This document shows positions 18,836 through 27,294 of a DNA stretch of 47,632 nucleotides, one piece after another. The notes under the pieces were generated by a model. It was not told the origin of the DNA and made no database searches. It saw nothing but the letters and a program-made list of their open reading frames with translations. Location: the NCBI GenBank assembly GCA_964458015.1, contig CAYWGR010000017.1, positions 1-47,632 of the forward strand. The letters are read 5' to 3'. Position numbers and translations under genes: made by a program. The number at the start of each line of letters is the position of its first letter. Within the stretch, counting starts at the first letter, position 1. The stretch comes from CAYWGR01 sp964458015 (GTDB lineage: Bacteria > Planctomycetota > Planctomycetia > Pirellulales > Thermoguttaceae).

Positions 18836-19411
18836 GTGAAACGTCTCATTCTTGGTGCGATGGCAATTCTATTGCTATCCGTTCATCCGGTGGCGGCCGA
18901 TCTTGTTGTTAATGCCGGAAACTGGTATCTCCAGCCCAATACCGCCGATCAGGAAATCCTAATCAACATCTCCGGCGGCGATGCCGTTACCAATGCCGTT
19001 GTGATGGCGGAAATTGTCGGCAGTTCACCTCTCCCAGGCTTCACCAACGGAAGTATCGTGGATGGGACCATTTTCGAATCCAACAACTCTGGTGCTCCCG
19101 ACACGGCTTTCTTGTCTCAGCTTGCCTATCTGTCGGCGGCAGCAAAAACCGATACTACCGTTGATGGTGATGGGGTATTGGCCAAGCTCATCGTAAGCAC
19201 CATCGGTGTCACGAGCGGCTCCTTCGCGCTCAACTTGATGGACACGACTTGGGGCGACACTTTCGTAGGCACGGACGATCCATTGGTGGGCGTAACCTAC
19301 AATGCCGGCTCCATCAGCATTGTTCCCGAGCCTGGAATGTTAGCCATGCTCACCGGCCTGTTCGCCTTGCTGCCAATCCTCTATTGGCGGCGAGCAAAGC
19401 AAGCCATATAG
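18836..19411 (+). CDS. PEP-CTERM protein with a cohesin-like beta-sandwich domain
   Basis: 191 aa from GTG 18836, with GGAGG 8 nt upstream. The signal peptide MKRLILGAMAILLLSVHPVAA is followed by a single ~130-aa domain (DLVVNAGNWYLQP, EILINISGGD, VDGDGVLAKLIVSTIGV, GSFALNLMD, YNAGSISI). The strand pattern and the GDGxLAxLxV signature resemble cohesin-type domains. The tail is a PEP-CTERM signal: IVPEPGML, a hydrophobic helix, then YWRRAKQAI. It lies 170 bp downstream of the dockerin-bearing giant gene on the same strand. An inferred role is a surface-anchored receptor for that protein. The cohesin call is by eye and needs a profile or structure comparison; the PEP-CTERM call is firm. Confidence 0.75.
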   Translation: MKRLILGAMAILLLSVHPVAADLVVNAGNWYLQPNTADQEILINISGGDAVTNAVVMAEIVGSSPLPGFTNGSIVDGTIFESNNSGAPDTAFLSQLAYLSAAAKTDTTVDGDGVLAKLIVSTIGVTSGSFALNLMDTTWGDTFVGTDDPLVGVTYNAGSISIVPEPGMLAMLTGLFALLPILYWRRAKQAI

Positions 19412-19497
19412 CTCCCGCAAACAATCCTGAACACTTGAGTGCCGCCGGCTCTGCCCAGTGTGTTTGTTTGGGTGCTACTGGCTCCGGTGAGAAATGC

Positions 19498-19573
19498 TGC
19501 CACTCGTTCCCAAGCTCCGGCTTGAGGGTATCCCGGAATTCAAATGCTAGGGCCGTTCACGGCCCTTGTCCGC
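19498..19573 (+). repeat. 76-bp direct repeat, copy 1
   Basis: Begins TGCCACTCGTTCCCAAGC and ends CCCTTGTCCGC. It is nearly identical over 76 bp to 19696-19771 and contains both the TTCCCAAGC element and the GGGCCGTTCACGGCCC hairpin, so these units travel together as a composite. Confidence 0.85.
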
Positions 19574-19695
19574 CGCAGGCGGTATTAGGCCCGTGCGTTT
19601 ACGCCGGGATGATGGACGCCGAACAAACCAATTTCCCTCAACCGTATGTCATGTCAGGGTCGTAGACGACCCTCCTGCTCCTTTTTCCGCTGTTT

Positions 19696-19771
19696 TGCCA
19701 TTCGTTCCCAAGCTCCAGCTTGAGGGTATCCCGAAATTCAAATGCTAGGGCCGTTCACGGCCCTTGTCCGC
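19696..19771 (+). repeat. 76-bp direct repeat, copy 2
   Basis: Second copy of the composite unit at 19498-19573, differing at only a few bases. The 122-bp spacer contains the GGGTCGTAGACGACCC hairpin. Confidence 0.85.
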
Positions 19772-20169
19772 TTGAGTGCCACTGGCTTTGCCAGTGTGTT
19801 TGTTTGGGTGCCACTAGCTCTGCCATTCGTTCCCAAGCTCCAGCTTGGGAACACCCATCCCCGAAGCTCCGCTTCGCTCCTCGCTGAGTGCCACTGGCTT
19901 CGCCAGTGTGTTTGTTTGGGTACCGCTAGCTTTGCCACTCGTTCCCAAACTCCAGCTTGGAAACGCCCTTCCCCGAAGCTCCGCTTCGCCCCCCTTCCCT
20001 CCCCGCCTCCCTTTGAGAGAAAGGTTAGGGTAAATTCCATCCCTCAATAGCCTTTTTAATGCAGTGAATCCACACCCTTATATTTGCCCCCCGCAAATCG
20101 TCAATCAACCCAATCCTGTCAATCTTGTAAATCCTGTCTCGAACAACTCCCCCGACACCACCTATTCAC

Positions 20170-20640
20170 GTTCATTCGCGTCCATCTGCGGTTCCCAATC
20201 CCCATTTTTTCGCTCATTGCGTCAGAATAAATGTGCCAGGAACCGTTATATGCCAATTCCTTTTAGGGACGACCTTCCACACGGAACGTCGAATCGAGAC
20301 TGCACCGTTTTGCCCTCCGCTGCACCCGCTCGTCGTTGCTGAACAGTTGCCCGCGGTTGACACAACATCGCAACCTCCCTCTTTCGTATCTTCATCCTTC
20401 CGATCTTTCGTGATAAAAAAGGAAGCACCTGCCGGCCGCCCCTATCCGCGTCCATCTGCGGTTCCTTTGTGCCTTCGCGCCTTCGCGTGATTTTTGTTCG
20501 ACATCCCAACACCATCGGTTCTCGCAGCGGCTGCGCTCCCTGCCTCATCCGTGTTCATCCGTGTCCATCTGTGGTTCATCATTTCCGGCCAGGCAGCAAC
20601 ACTATCCGCGTTCATTCGCGTCCATCTGCGGTTCCCAATC
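20170..20640 (+). repeat. TCGCGTCCATCTGCGGTTCC repeat cluster
   Basis: Two 31-bp near-identical copies (GTTCATTCGCGTCCATCTGC...GGTTCCCAATC) lie at 20170-20200 and 20610-20640. A shorter copy is at 20445-20465 and a diverged one (GTGTTCATCCGTGTCCATCT) at 20551-20578, plus a GCCTTCGCGCCTTCGCGTGA motif near 20470. It is an intergenic repeat family. A related GGGTGGGTCGAGCGTTAGCG palindrome is at 20757-20785. From there to 21288 I see nothing else. Confidence 0.75.
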
Positions 20641-21288
20641 TGCATTTCTTTTCCTCATTTCGACCCCAATTTAACCCCGCGCCTACGCGCTAATCAACCT
20701 GGCGTTCCACCGTAGTGAACCTCAGTGCAAATAGGCTTTACGTCAATTCTCCAGTAGGGTGGGTCGAGCGTTAGCGAGCCCCACCAAAGCACTTACGTCG
20801 ATCTTCCGCATCCCCAAATATGCCGTAACCCTAATTCGGCACTTTTCCATAAATTTCCGCAGTAAATCCACTTCGAGAAATCACTCTTAAGCCCAATCCC
20901 GACAACAGGTTACGCCGCATCCTAGCAATTAATTTCGCTCAATTGCCTCTTGCTACTCGGCGCAATAAACAGCGTTGATTGTACCTGCCGAAAAGCCCTG
21001 CCTAAAGGCATTTTTTTGGCCACGCCCCCATTTTCCCCCAAAAAAGCACAAGGCCTCGTATTGGTGCAAAAACCCTCCTTTTCCAGCAAATCTCCACTCT
21101 CTCCGTCCAAAAACAACGCCCAACGTCACAGTTCCCCGCCCCCACCGGGCCGAGTCCTTTGACGGTCTGTGCTAAAATTGATAATATCACAGGGGGGCAA
21201 TGTTCTGGCGCTATGCGCAGAGTATCCTCCTCCTTCGGGTTATAAATGGGCGGCGATTCCTTTCTTTCGCCGCGATAGGGAGCAGGCA

Positions 21289-21903
21289 ATGGAAGTGAAG
21301 TTGATCGTAGTCGGCGGCAAGCAGGAGGGCATGGAAATTCCTGTCCAAGGGCCCGAGTTCTTGATCGGCCGGGGCGAGGAATGCCGCCTCCGCCCTCAAA
21401 GCACCCTCATCAGCCGCAAGCATTGTGCCATTCTAGTAGATAAAGACTCCGCCGTTTTGGTCGATTTCGGCAGCGTCAACGGAACGCTCGTCAATGGCGA
21501 ACGGGTGCAGGACCGCTGCGAACTGAAAAACGGAGACCGAATCAAGATCGGCATCATCGAGCTGGACGTCCGCACCGCAGTCAGCCTCATCGGCAAGAAA
21601 AAGCCCAAGGTCAACAACGTTCAAGAGGCCGCCGCCCGAACCGTTGCCGCCGCCGCCGCGGATGACGACCTGGATATCAGCAGTTGGTTGCAGGAAGATA
21701 AGGATAAAAGCGTCGCCGCGCCGATAAAGAAACCGTGGGAGCCAAGCGATACGACAAACAACCATCTGGGCGACACCGCGATCATGACGGCCGAGCAGGC
21801 CAATAATCCCTTTGCTCCCAAGCCTGCCAAGCCGACGGCCGAAAATAGCCGTGACGCCGCCCGCGACATGCTCAAACAGTTTTTCCCGAAGAAAAAGCAC
21901 TAA
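21289..21903 (+). CDS. FHA domain-containing protein
   Basis: 204 aa from ATG 21289, preceded by GGGAGCAGG; the frame extends to 21169 but homology begins at MEVKLIVVGGKQEG. The FHA domain (about residues 4-95) shows FLIGRGEECRLRP, STLISRKHCAIL and DFGSVNGTLVNGERV, carrying the conserved Gly-Arg, Ser-x-x-His and Asn-Gly phosphothreonine-binding residues. The remainder is an Ala-rich, charged, probably disordered tail ending DAARDMLKQFFPKKKH. It is cytoplasmic and likely reads a Ser/Thr kinase signal; no kinase is nearby. The C-terminal basic helix could be a second docking site (inference). Confidence 0.9.
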   Translation: MEVKLIVVGGKQEGMEIPVQGPEFLIGRGEECRLRPQSTLISRKHCAILVDKDSAVLVDFGSVNGTLVNGERVQDRCELKNGDRIKIGIIELDVRTAVSLIGKKKPKVNNVQEAAARTVAAAAADDDLDISSWLQEDKDKSVAAPIKKPWEPSDTTNNHLGDTAIMTAEQANNPFAPKPAKPTAENSRDAARDMLKQFFPKKKH

Positions 21904-22039
21904 TACGCATTACAACCTTCCATTCTCGTGTCCATTTGGTGAAAAGCACGCATGTTTTCCCCAAAGGTAAACATGCGGCGATGTTTGGAATCAAGGTAGA
22001 ATTGGTATACCAACCAGAACTTTCAGCGAAAGCAACATC

Positions 22040-22303
22040 GTGAAAGCAGCCAATGAAGGTTCCCAATCCGCCGCTCTGCTCGGGCTGGCGTTTGACAACG
22101 ATGACGGGCAGACCCGCCTGACCCGGGGCAAAAACTTCTTTCTTGTCGGCGGCTGCCAAGAAACCCATTCCGTCATGCAGGAAACGGCCATCAAAATCAA
22201 CGAGCAACTCGACAAACGCGGCAAACGGCTCGAAGAAGTGCCCGTCAACGACCTCCGCAACATCTGCCAAGACGTGGCCGAATCGATCAAGCGATCTACA
22301 TAA
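22040..22303 (+). CDS. Conserved planctomycete hypothetical protein, 87 aa
   Basis: GTG 22040 gives an 87-aa cytoplasmic protein: LLGLAFDNDDGQTRLTRGKN, FFLVGGCQETHSVMQET, KINEQLDKRGKRLEEV, DLRNICQDV. The pattern reminds me of short conserved proteins in Pirellulales, but I cannot name a function. Composition is coding-like, with a charged C-terminal helix. The ribosome binding site is weak. It sits 136 bp after the FHA gene on the same strand and may be cotranscribed. Confidence 0.65.
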   Translation: MKAANEGSQSAALLGLAFDNDDGQTRLTRGKNFFLVGGCQETHSVMQETAIKINEQLDKRGKRLEEVPVNDLRNICQDVAESIKRST

Positions 22304-22401
22304 CCCTTGCACCGCAAAAAAAGCCCACGGCCGACCATCGGAACGCCGGAAAACGGCTTACTTTGGTTGGTAACCCGGTTCATTATCTCACCAAATCCCC
22401 A

Positions 22402-22446
22402 AAGAATCCGCGATTCTTATGTAATTTCTTTCGCTGAAAGAAATTA
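22402..22446 (+). promoter_or_regulatory. Two adjacent perfect hairpins upstream of the Gfo/Idh gene
   Basis: AAGAATC-CGC-GATTCTT (22402-22418, 7-bp stem, 3-nt loop) is followed 3 nt later by TAATTTCTTTC-GCT-GAAAGAAATTA (22422-22446, 11-bp stem, 3-nt loop). Both are perfect. They lie 99 bp before ATG 22546 and 98 bp after the preceding stop. No U-tract follows, so operators or RNA structures are as likely as a terminator. Confidence 0.55.
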
Positions 22447-22545
22447 GAAGATCATTCCTTGGCAACTCGACTATAATGGCGTCTGGTTCCTCGCGGAATC
22501 AGAACACCTTCCAGCATATTTCCCCGCCGCAAAGGACTGGTTGCC

Positions 22546-23805
22546 ATGCCACAGAATCGCATTTCCCGGCGTCGTTTTCTGCAAACTACAGCGGCAGTCG
22601 CCGCCGCTCCCTACGTGATCACTTCAACGGCCTTAGGCAACGCCGACACACCGCCCGCCAGCGAACGAGTCACGCTCGGCCACATCGGCGTCGGCAATCG
22701 CGGCGGCATGGGCCAATTATTCAGCCACTTTCAAGCCTGCAAAGGCGTGCAAAGCGTCGCCACTGCCGATTGCTATAAGGAACGTCGCGAAGGCTACGCC
22801 CAGATGATCCGAGGAAAATCATACAGCGATTTTCGCGAATTGCTGGCCCGTACAGATATCGATGCCGTCATTGTTGCAACGCCCGACCACTGGCACGTGC
22901 CGATCGCCAACGCAGCCGCCCGGGCTAAGAAGGATGCCTATGTGGAAAAACCCCTCGGCGTAAGCATCGAACAAGATCTAGCCTGCCTCAAGGTATTTAC
23001 TGAGAACGGCCGCATCTTCCAATACGGCACCCAGCAACGCAGCTCGCCGCATTTTCAGATTGGATGCGAGATCGTGCGAAGCGGTCGAATCGGCAAGGTC
23101 CACACGATCGAAGTGATTGCCCCCAACGGCGGCACGGGCGGATCAACTCCAACGGCCGCCATCCCGCCGAATTTCGACTATGCAATGTGGTGCGGCCCCG
23201 CGCCGCAAAAACCCTACACCACCGGACGCTGCCATCCGCCGGGAACCTATTGGATCTACGACTACTCGATCGGCTATTTAGGCGGCTGGGGCGCTCATCC
23301 GCTGGATATCATGGTTCTAGGCAGCAACGCCGACATCGCCGGCCCTATCACGGTCGAAGGAACCGGCGTCATTCCCAACGAAGGACTTTACGACTGTGTC
23401 TACAACTGGGACATGAAACTCCAACTAGGCAACGGCGTCGCCATGACCTTCAAGCCCGGAAACGATTCCACGAAATTCATCGGCGACCAAGGTTGGGTGC
23501 GTCTCTGGCGCGGCGGCATCGATGCCGAGCCGAAATCGCTGCTTGCCTCCAAGATTACGCCGAACGATATCCGTGACGGCGGGCTCGCGCATTGCCAAAA
23601 TTTCATCGCCTCGGTGAAATCCCGCAAACAGCCCGCCAGTCATTTATCCGATGCCGTGCGCAGTGATACAATCAGCCATCTCTGCAATATTGCCGTGCGC
23701 ACGAAACGCAAGATCACCTGGGATCCCAAAACCGCAACCATCCTCGGCGATGAGGCCGCCGCTAAAATGATGCACCGCGATATGCTGGCCCCCTGGACGC
23801 TTTAG
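22546..23805 (+). CDS. Tat-exported Gfo/Idh/MocA family oxidoreductase
   Basis: 419 aa. The N-terminus SRRRFLQTTAAVAAAPYVI is a twin-arginine signal, so the folded cofactor-loaded enzyme is exported. A Rossmann motif follows (LGHIGVGNRGGMGQ, about residue 45), then VIVATPDHWHVPIA and the signature EKPLGVSIEQ near 133. A C-terminal alpha/beta domain contains DYSIGYLGGWGAHPLDIMVLG with the usual GxHxxD-type active-site pair. Planctomycetes carry many paralogues acting on sugar derivatives; the substrate here cannot be assigned. AAAGGA lies about 10 nt before the ATG. It is monocistronic between the 87-aa gene and a convergent outer-membrane gene. Confidence 0.95.
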   Translation: MPQNRISRRRFLQTTAAVAAAPYVITSTALGNADTPPASERVTLGHIGVGNRGGMGQLFSHFQACKGVQSVATADCYKERREGYAQMIRGKSYSDFRELLARTDIDAVIVATPDHWHVPIANAAARAKKDAYVEKPLGVSIEQDLACLKVFTENGRIFQYGTQQRSSPHFQIGCEIVRSGRIGKVHTIEVIAPNGGTGGSTPTAAIPPNFDYAMWCGPAPQKPYTTGRCHPPGTYWIYDYSIGYLGGWGAHPLDIMVLGSNADIAGPITVEGTGVIPNEGLYDCVYNWDMKLQLGNGVAMTFKPGNDSTKFIGDQGWVRLWRGGIDAEPKSLLASKITPNDIRDGGLAHCQNFIASVKSRKQPASHLSDAVRSDTISHLCNIAVRTKRKITWDPKTATILGDEAAAKMMHRDMLAPWTL

Positions 23806-23842
23806 AAGACAGCGGCCAGGGAGATGGATTACGTCTCTACAT

Positions 23843-23874
23843 AAAAAAAGATGAGGCGGACTCCAATGTCCGCC
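23843..23874 (-). terminator. Rho-independent terminator of the minus-strand outer-membrane gene
   Basis: On the minus strand GGCGGAC-ATTGGA-GTCCGCC forms a perfect 7-bp stem with a 6-nt loop, followed by TCAT and a run of seven T. It lies 37 bp past the stop at 23911, and on the other strand 38 bp past the Gfo/Idh stop. Confidence 0.75.
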
Positions 23875-23910
23875 CCACCTATCCCCTGAACGGATCGATT
23901 TGTCACTCGC

Positions 23911-25224
23911 TTAGTGTTCGACGCGATCAACCATGAATAGCGAGTTGTCGGCCACATTGAACATGGCTCGATACGGATTCTGCTGTTGGCACTTGGCATT
24001 CTGACCCGGATACCAAACCAACTGAACAACGAATCCCCAAGACTCACGCGATTGAGCGTTAGACCCGGTGCCTTGCTTGGGAATCATGTAATTAAGCCTG
24101 TTTTCAAGTGCAAAGCCGCGTCCCAAGGGCACCCAAAGATCGACGCCCAGAAGTCCGTCGCCGTTTCCCGTGGCACCGCCCCAAAGCCGGCCATTGCCGC
24201 CGTTTTCGAAATTACGACGCATATAGCACACGAACATATCCGTTGCATCCAAGCGTCCATCAATGATCCGATCCGTGCCGACTCCATAGGCCCCGTAGTA
24301 GCCGATTTCATAGGTGCTGTCGATCACCCAGCCGGTTTCGCTACGGATCTGCTGGAGATTGGCATTTTCATAATAGACATCGTGCATATAGTCGTAAGCA
24401 ACGCCCCACTGGAGACCGCCGCAAGGATCGGCTCGACGGAAGATGCCGGCCGTCGTGAAGTACTGCTTGCGCATGGCAGCATTCAAATGGTGATTCTCAC
24501 CAATATCAACCGTATGCGCGCCTGAAAAGTCGCTCTGGACGAAATTCGCACCGATCTGGAAACCACACCCCCAGGGATCGCCCAAGGGTCGGGCCAAATT
24601 CAAACCTTCGTTCAAGCCGAAGTTGCCGTTCGATCCGCGATCCACGGATCCCTTGAAGGCATCCGCACCAGCGAACACGGAAAGACCTCGAAGCAAGGGA
24701 CCGCATCGGCCGTCGAAAACTTCCCAACCAAGATCGCAAGTATCTCCACAAGGAGCACCATCGCCAACATCGCATGTATCGCAATCACCTGAAATGCCAC
24801 CGCAAGAGTCGCAGCCTTGGGAACCGCCAAAAACGCCGCCGGAAGCCATTGGCTCGAATTGCGTGGCGTCAGACTCGACGATCTCCGCCTTTTTCGGCTG
24901 CATCGGCTGCGGTCGCGGCGTGGGGATAACCTGTGGCGCCGGCTCCGAATCGAATACTTCGGAATCATAGGAAACGTGCCGCACGGGAGAACGCGACTCA
25001 GCCGCTCTCGTCGAACTGGCCGAACTCCGTCCATCTTGCCATTTCGCTTCCCATTGCGACCGTTGGGTGCGTTTCAGCACCCTTTGGTTCCAATCCGTCG
25101 CCGTCGTTCCGTTGTCATTACTCGAAGGATCTTGCCAAGCTTGCGCCCAGCCCTCACCGCTAAAGGCATTCAGGACTGCCATCGCTAGCACAATCCCAGA
25201 AAGCCAATTCTTAGACAGACTCAT
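23911..25224 (-). CDS. Planctomycete Cys-rich outer-membrane beta-barrel protein (DUF6666-like)
   Basis: 437 aa. ATG 25224 is preferred because GGAG lies 9 nt upstream; another ATG is at 25239. Signal peptide of about 24 residues (GIVLAMAVLNAFSGEGWA). Residues ~30-130 are a low-complexity Pro/Ser/Arg linker. Next comes a Cys-rich segment with repeated CDxC/CxxC pairs (GCDSCGGISGDCDTCDVG, PCGDTCDLG), then an aromatic-rich region with alternating strands (LLRGLSVFAGADAFKG, YFTTAGIFRRADPCGG, WGVAYDYMHDVYYENA, FALENRLNYMIP, FVVQLVWYPG) typical of a barrel. I recognise the overall form as the DUF6666-type family; function unknown. It is followed by a good terminator. Confidence 0.75.
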   Translation of the reverse strand: MSLSKNWLSGIVLAMAVLNAFSGEGWAQAWQDPSSNDNGTTATDWNQRVLKRTQRSQWEAKWQDGRSSASSTRAAESRSPVRHVSYDSEVFDSEPAPQVIPTPRPQPMQPKKAEIVESDATQFEPMASGGVFGGSQGCDSCGGISGDCDTCDVGDGAPCGDTCDLGWEVFDGRCGPLLRGLSVFAGADAFKGSVDRGSNGNFGLNEGLNLARPLGDPWGCGFQIGANFVQSDFSGAHTVDIGENHHLNAAMRKQYFTTAGIFRRADPCGGLQWGVAYDYMHDVYYENANLQQIRSETGWVIDSTYEIGYYGAYGVGTDRIIDGRLDATDMFVCYMRRNFENGGNGRLWGGATGNGDGLLGVDLWVPLGRGFALENRLNYMIPKQGTGSNAQSRESWGFVVQLVWYPGQNAKCQQQNPYRAMFNVADNSLFMVDRVEH

Positions 25225-25226
25225 GG

Positions 25227-25445
25227 TCACGCGCTCCATTCAGGGGGGTTGGCCAATGGATTATCCGCGGCCGATTCGTAAACGGAATAAATATCGGAGA
25301 TTCCCAAAACCATTCTTTCGTTAAAGTCGAAATAATCGGAATTTTCTTCCCCCTCGACGCATCCTCTCACTCCCAACAAAAAACAGCAAACCGTGCAGGC
25401 AATCTGCGCAAGACAGGGGAATGCCTTTTTGCGCGAGAAACGCAA
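25227..25445 (-). CDS. Possible small secreted protein upstream of the outer-membrane gene
   Basis: 72-aa frame starting at TTG 25445, with a basic N-terminus, a hydrophobic stretch ending in Cys (LAQIACTVCCFLLGVRGC) and an acidic mature part (EGEENSDYFDFNERMVLG). Its TGA ends 2 nt before the ATG of the outer-membrane gene, as in coupled genes. Against it: a rare start codon, no Shine-Dalgarno, and no recognised family. The interval 25446-25680 beyond is AT-rich and presumably holds promoters for both directions. Confidence 0.3.
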   Translation of the reverse strand: MRFSRKKAFPCLAQIACTVCCFLLGVRGCVEGEENSDYFDFNERMVLGISDIYSVYESAADNPLANPPEWSA

Positions 25446-25680
25446 TCTGAATGTTCTAAAAACATCAGGTCCAGCGAACTAGTAACAGAGGAGTAAGGAA
25501 AAGTTGGTACAAAGTGGGCAGCAATTCTTACCTAACCGGCAATTTTTGACAAGACCGCTTTTTTCTGTCTCGGAAAACCTCATTTTTTGGATTATTCGTT
25601 AGAAACCGCACATTCTACGAATCCGATATACCCCTTAGATCTGTTATTTCTGTTACCCCATTAAAGGAAGGATTTCGACA

Positions 25681-26958
25681 GTGTCCAAATCATTCAAAAC
25701 TTGTAGAAAGTGTTATGTGGCCTGGATGCTTCTGACCGCAGCCTTAACTACGAGTTCTTCCGCTTGGGGACAAGGCATTGCCTTGCGGGGCATCAGCGCG
25801 GTGAACTCGTCGATGGGCGGAGCTGCTACAGCCTGCCCCTTGGATGCAGCGGGGGCTTTACACTGGAATCCGGCCTCGATCAGCGGCCTATCGTCTTCGG
25901 AGATCTCGTTCGGCATGGAGATGATCCTGCCGAGTACCTCGGTATCCTCCACCGTTGGGCCCTATTCAGGAACGGATTCCAGCGAGCCGGGCGTAATTCC
26001 CGTACCCAATATGGCTTTTGTCCATAGGGATCCCGATTCTCTCTGGTCTTGGGGCGTCGGAATCTACGGGATCGGCGGATCGGCGGTGAACTATTCGGCA
26101 AGTCACACGAATCCGATTTTAATGCCCCAATCGATGGGTGGTCTAGGTCAGCTTGCCGCCAATGTGGATATCTTGCAGGTTGCACCAACCGTGTCGTACC
26201 AATTGAATGATCACTGGTCGTTCGGTTTTGGCCCGACATTGACAATGGGCAAACTCTATGCCACGCCGCTGTTTCTGGGACCAAAGTTCGACGATGAATG
26301 GGCGGCCGGCGTAGGCACACGCTATGTATGGGGCGGCGGTTGCCAGGCCGGCTTGTTCTGCAAAACAGATTCCGGCTGGAATTACGGCGCCTCGATCAAG
26401 AGTCCGCAGTGGATCGAGCCGTTCCGTTATAAATCGCAAGATAACGACGGCAACCCGGTCACGATCACTTTCGACATGGACTATCCGCTGATTGCCTCGT
26501 TCGGCACGGCCTATACCGGCTTCGAGAAGTGGATCTTTGCCTGCGACCTGCGGTATTTCGACTATTCCAATACGCCGGGCTTCCGCCACGTCGGTTTCTC
26601 GGACGACGGGGCCGCTCAAGGACTGCAATGGAACAGCATTATGTCGGTGTCCGTCGGCGCCCAACGTCAGGTCACGGATCGTTTAACAGCTCGCGTAGGC
26701 TACTGTTTCAACGAAAATCCTATCGACTCGGACGCTGCTCAAACAAACGTCGCTTCTCCTTTGATTATCATGCACACGTTGAACACCGGTATATCCTATA
26801 TGTTTGAACATGACTGGCTCATGTCGCTGACCTACACGCACTGTTTCCAAAACAGCGTGACCGGTCCGTTGCATAATGCGTCAGGCCAAACACTCGGTAC
26901 TGTCACAAGCACGACCGCGGCCGATACGGTTAGCATGGGCATTACTAAACGTTTCTAA
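25681..26958 (+). CDS. OmpP1/FadL/TodX-type outer-membrane transport protein
   Basis: 425 aa from GTG 25681, with AAGGAAGG about 8 nt upstream. A signal peptide of ~30 residues ends SSSAWGQG. The mature N-terminus IALRGISAVNSSMGGAATAC followed by ALHWNPASISGL is the FadL hatch pattern (GxxxA, NPA). The rest is alternating beta strands with GxG and aromatic girdles, ending MGITKRF with the C-terminal Phe expected for barrel insertion. FadL proteins pass hydrophobic compounds such as fatty acids or aromatics across the outer membrane; the ligand here is unknown. It appears monocistronic, with a strong hairpin 51 bp after the stop. Confidence 0.85.
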   Translation: MSKSFKTCRKCYVAWMLLTAALTTSSSAWGQGIALRGISAVNSSMGGAATACPLDAAGALHWNPASISGLSSSEISFGMEMILPSTSVSSTVGPYSGTDSSEPGVIPVPNMAFVHRDPDSLWSWGVGIYGIGGSAVNYSASHTNPILMPQSMGGLGQLAANVDILQVAPTVSYQLNDHWSFGFGPTLTMGKLYATPLFLGPKFDDEWAAGVGTRYVWGGGCQAGLFCKTDSGWNYGASIKSPQWIEPFRYKSQDNDGNPVTITFDMDYPLIASFGTAYTGFEKWIFACDLRYFDYSNTPGFRHVGFSDDGAAQGLQWNSIMSVSVGAQRQVTDRLTARVGYCFNENPIDSDAAQTNVASPLIIMHTLNTGISYMFEHDWLMSLTYTHCFQNSVTGPLHNASGQTLGTVTSTTAADTVSMGITKRF

Positions 26959-27009
26959 TAACCTATGTAGCCGAAAGGCATCATAGCCATACATGCCGTG
27001 AATCCATTT

Positions 27010-27040
27010 CACCACATGGGAGTGTATCTCCCATGTGGTG
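27010..27040 (+). terminator. Perfect 13-bp hairpin after the FadL-type gene
   Basis: CACCACATGGGAG-TGTAT-CTCCCATGTGGTG, a perfect 13-bp stem with a 5-nt loop, 51 bp past the stop. The following tract ATTTGCTTTA is only moderately T-rich, so termination is likely but not textbook. Confidence 0.75.
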
Positions 27041-27294
27041 ATTTGCTTTATATCACGATAAGCCCCCAACTTAATGCATTCCACGCGGAATGGCACGGGA
27101 GATGCTCTTTCGCCTAAAACAAAGCCCGCATCAATGCGCGAGCAGATGCCAAAGTAATACACCGGGATTTTTTGATACCGACATTGCCAATGTTCCAGAT
27201 TCAACCGCAAACACGGCTGTTTCAACCGATTTTGCTGATCTGATTGGCCGTGGAACGGTTCATTCGCAACGTAGGACGCAATAGGAGATCTCCC

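Larger units (their letters stand above)
19437..19990 (+). repeat. Palindromic repeat mosaic (CCACTGGC / TTCCCAAGC / GGGCCGTTCACGGCCC families)
   Basis: This tract opens the gene-free interval 19412-21288. Three copies of a GTGCC(A)CTGGCT..GCCAGTG TGTTTGTTTGGGT element lie at 19437-19473, 19774-19809 and 19885-19920. A perfect 11-bp palindrome (GTTCCCAAGCT, CC, AGCTTGGGAAC) is at 19829-19852, with variants near 19505, 19701 and 19939. CGAAGC TCC GCTTCG hairpins occur near 19863 and 19976. AGGGCCG TTCA CGGCCCT hairpins sit near 19549 and 19747, and GGGTCGTAGACGACCC lies near 19657. These could fold in RNA or DNA and recombine. ORFs through them are repeat translations, not genes. Confidence 0.85.

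Noticed and set aside
19742..20050. Frames of 60-100 aa in the repeat tract
   Set aside because: They translate palindromic repeats on both strands at once, with no ribosome binding sites; they are not genes.
19437..20785. CRISPR array
   Set aside because: Repeats are not regularly spaced, belong to several families and contain internal palindromes; there are no cas genes in the window.
22375..22388. GGTTCATTATC match to the 39-bp repeat
   Set aside because: Only about 12-13 bases are shared; matches of that length are expected by chance in a 47-kb window, so it is not counted as a third copy.
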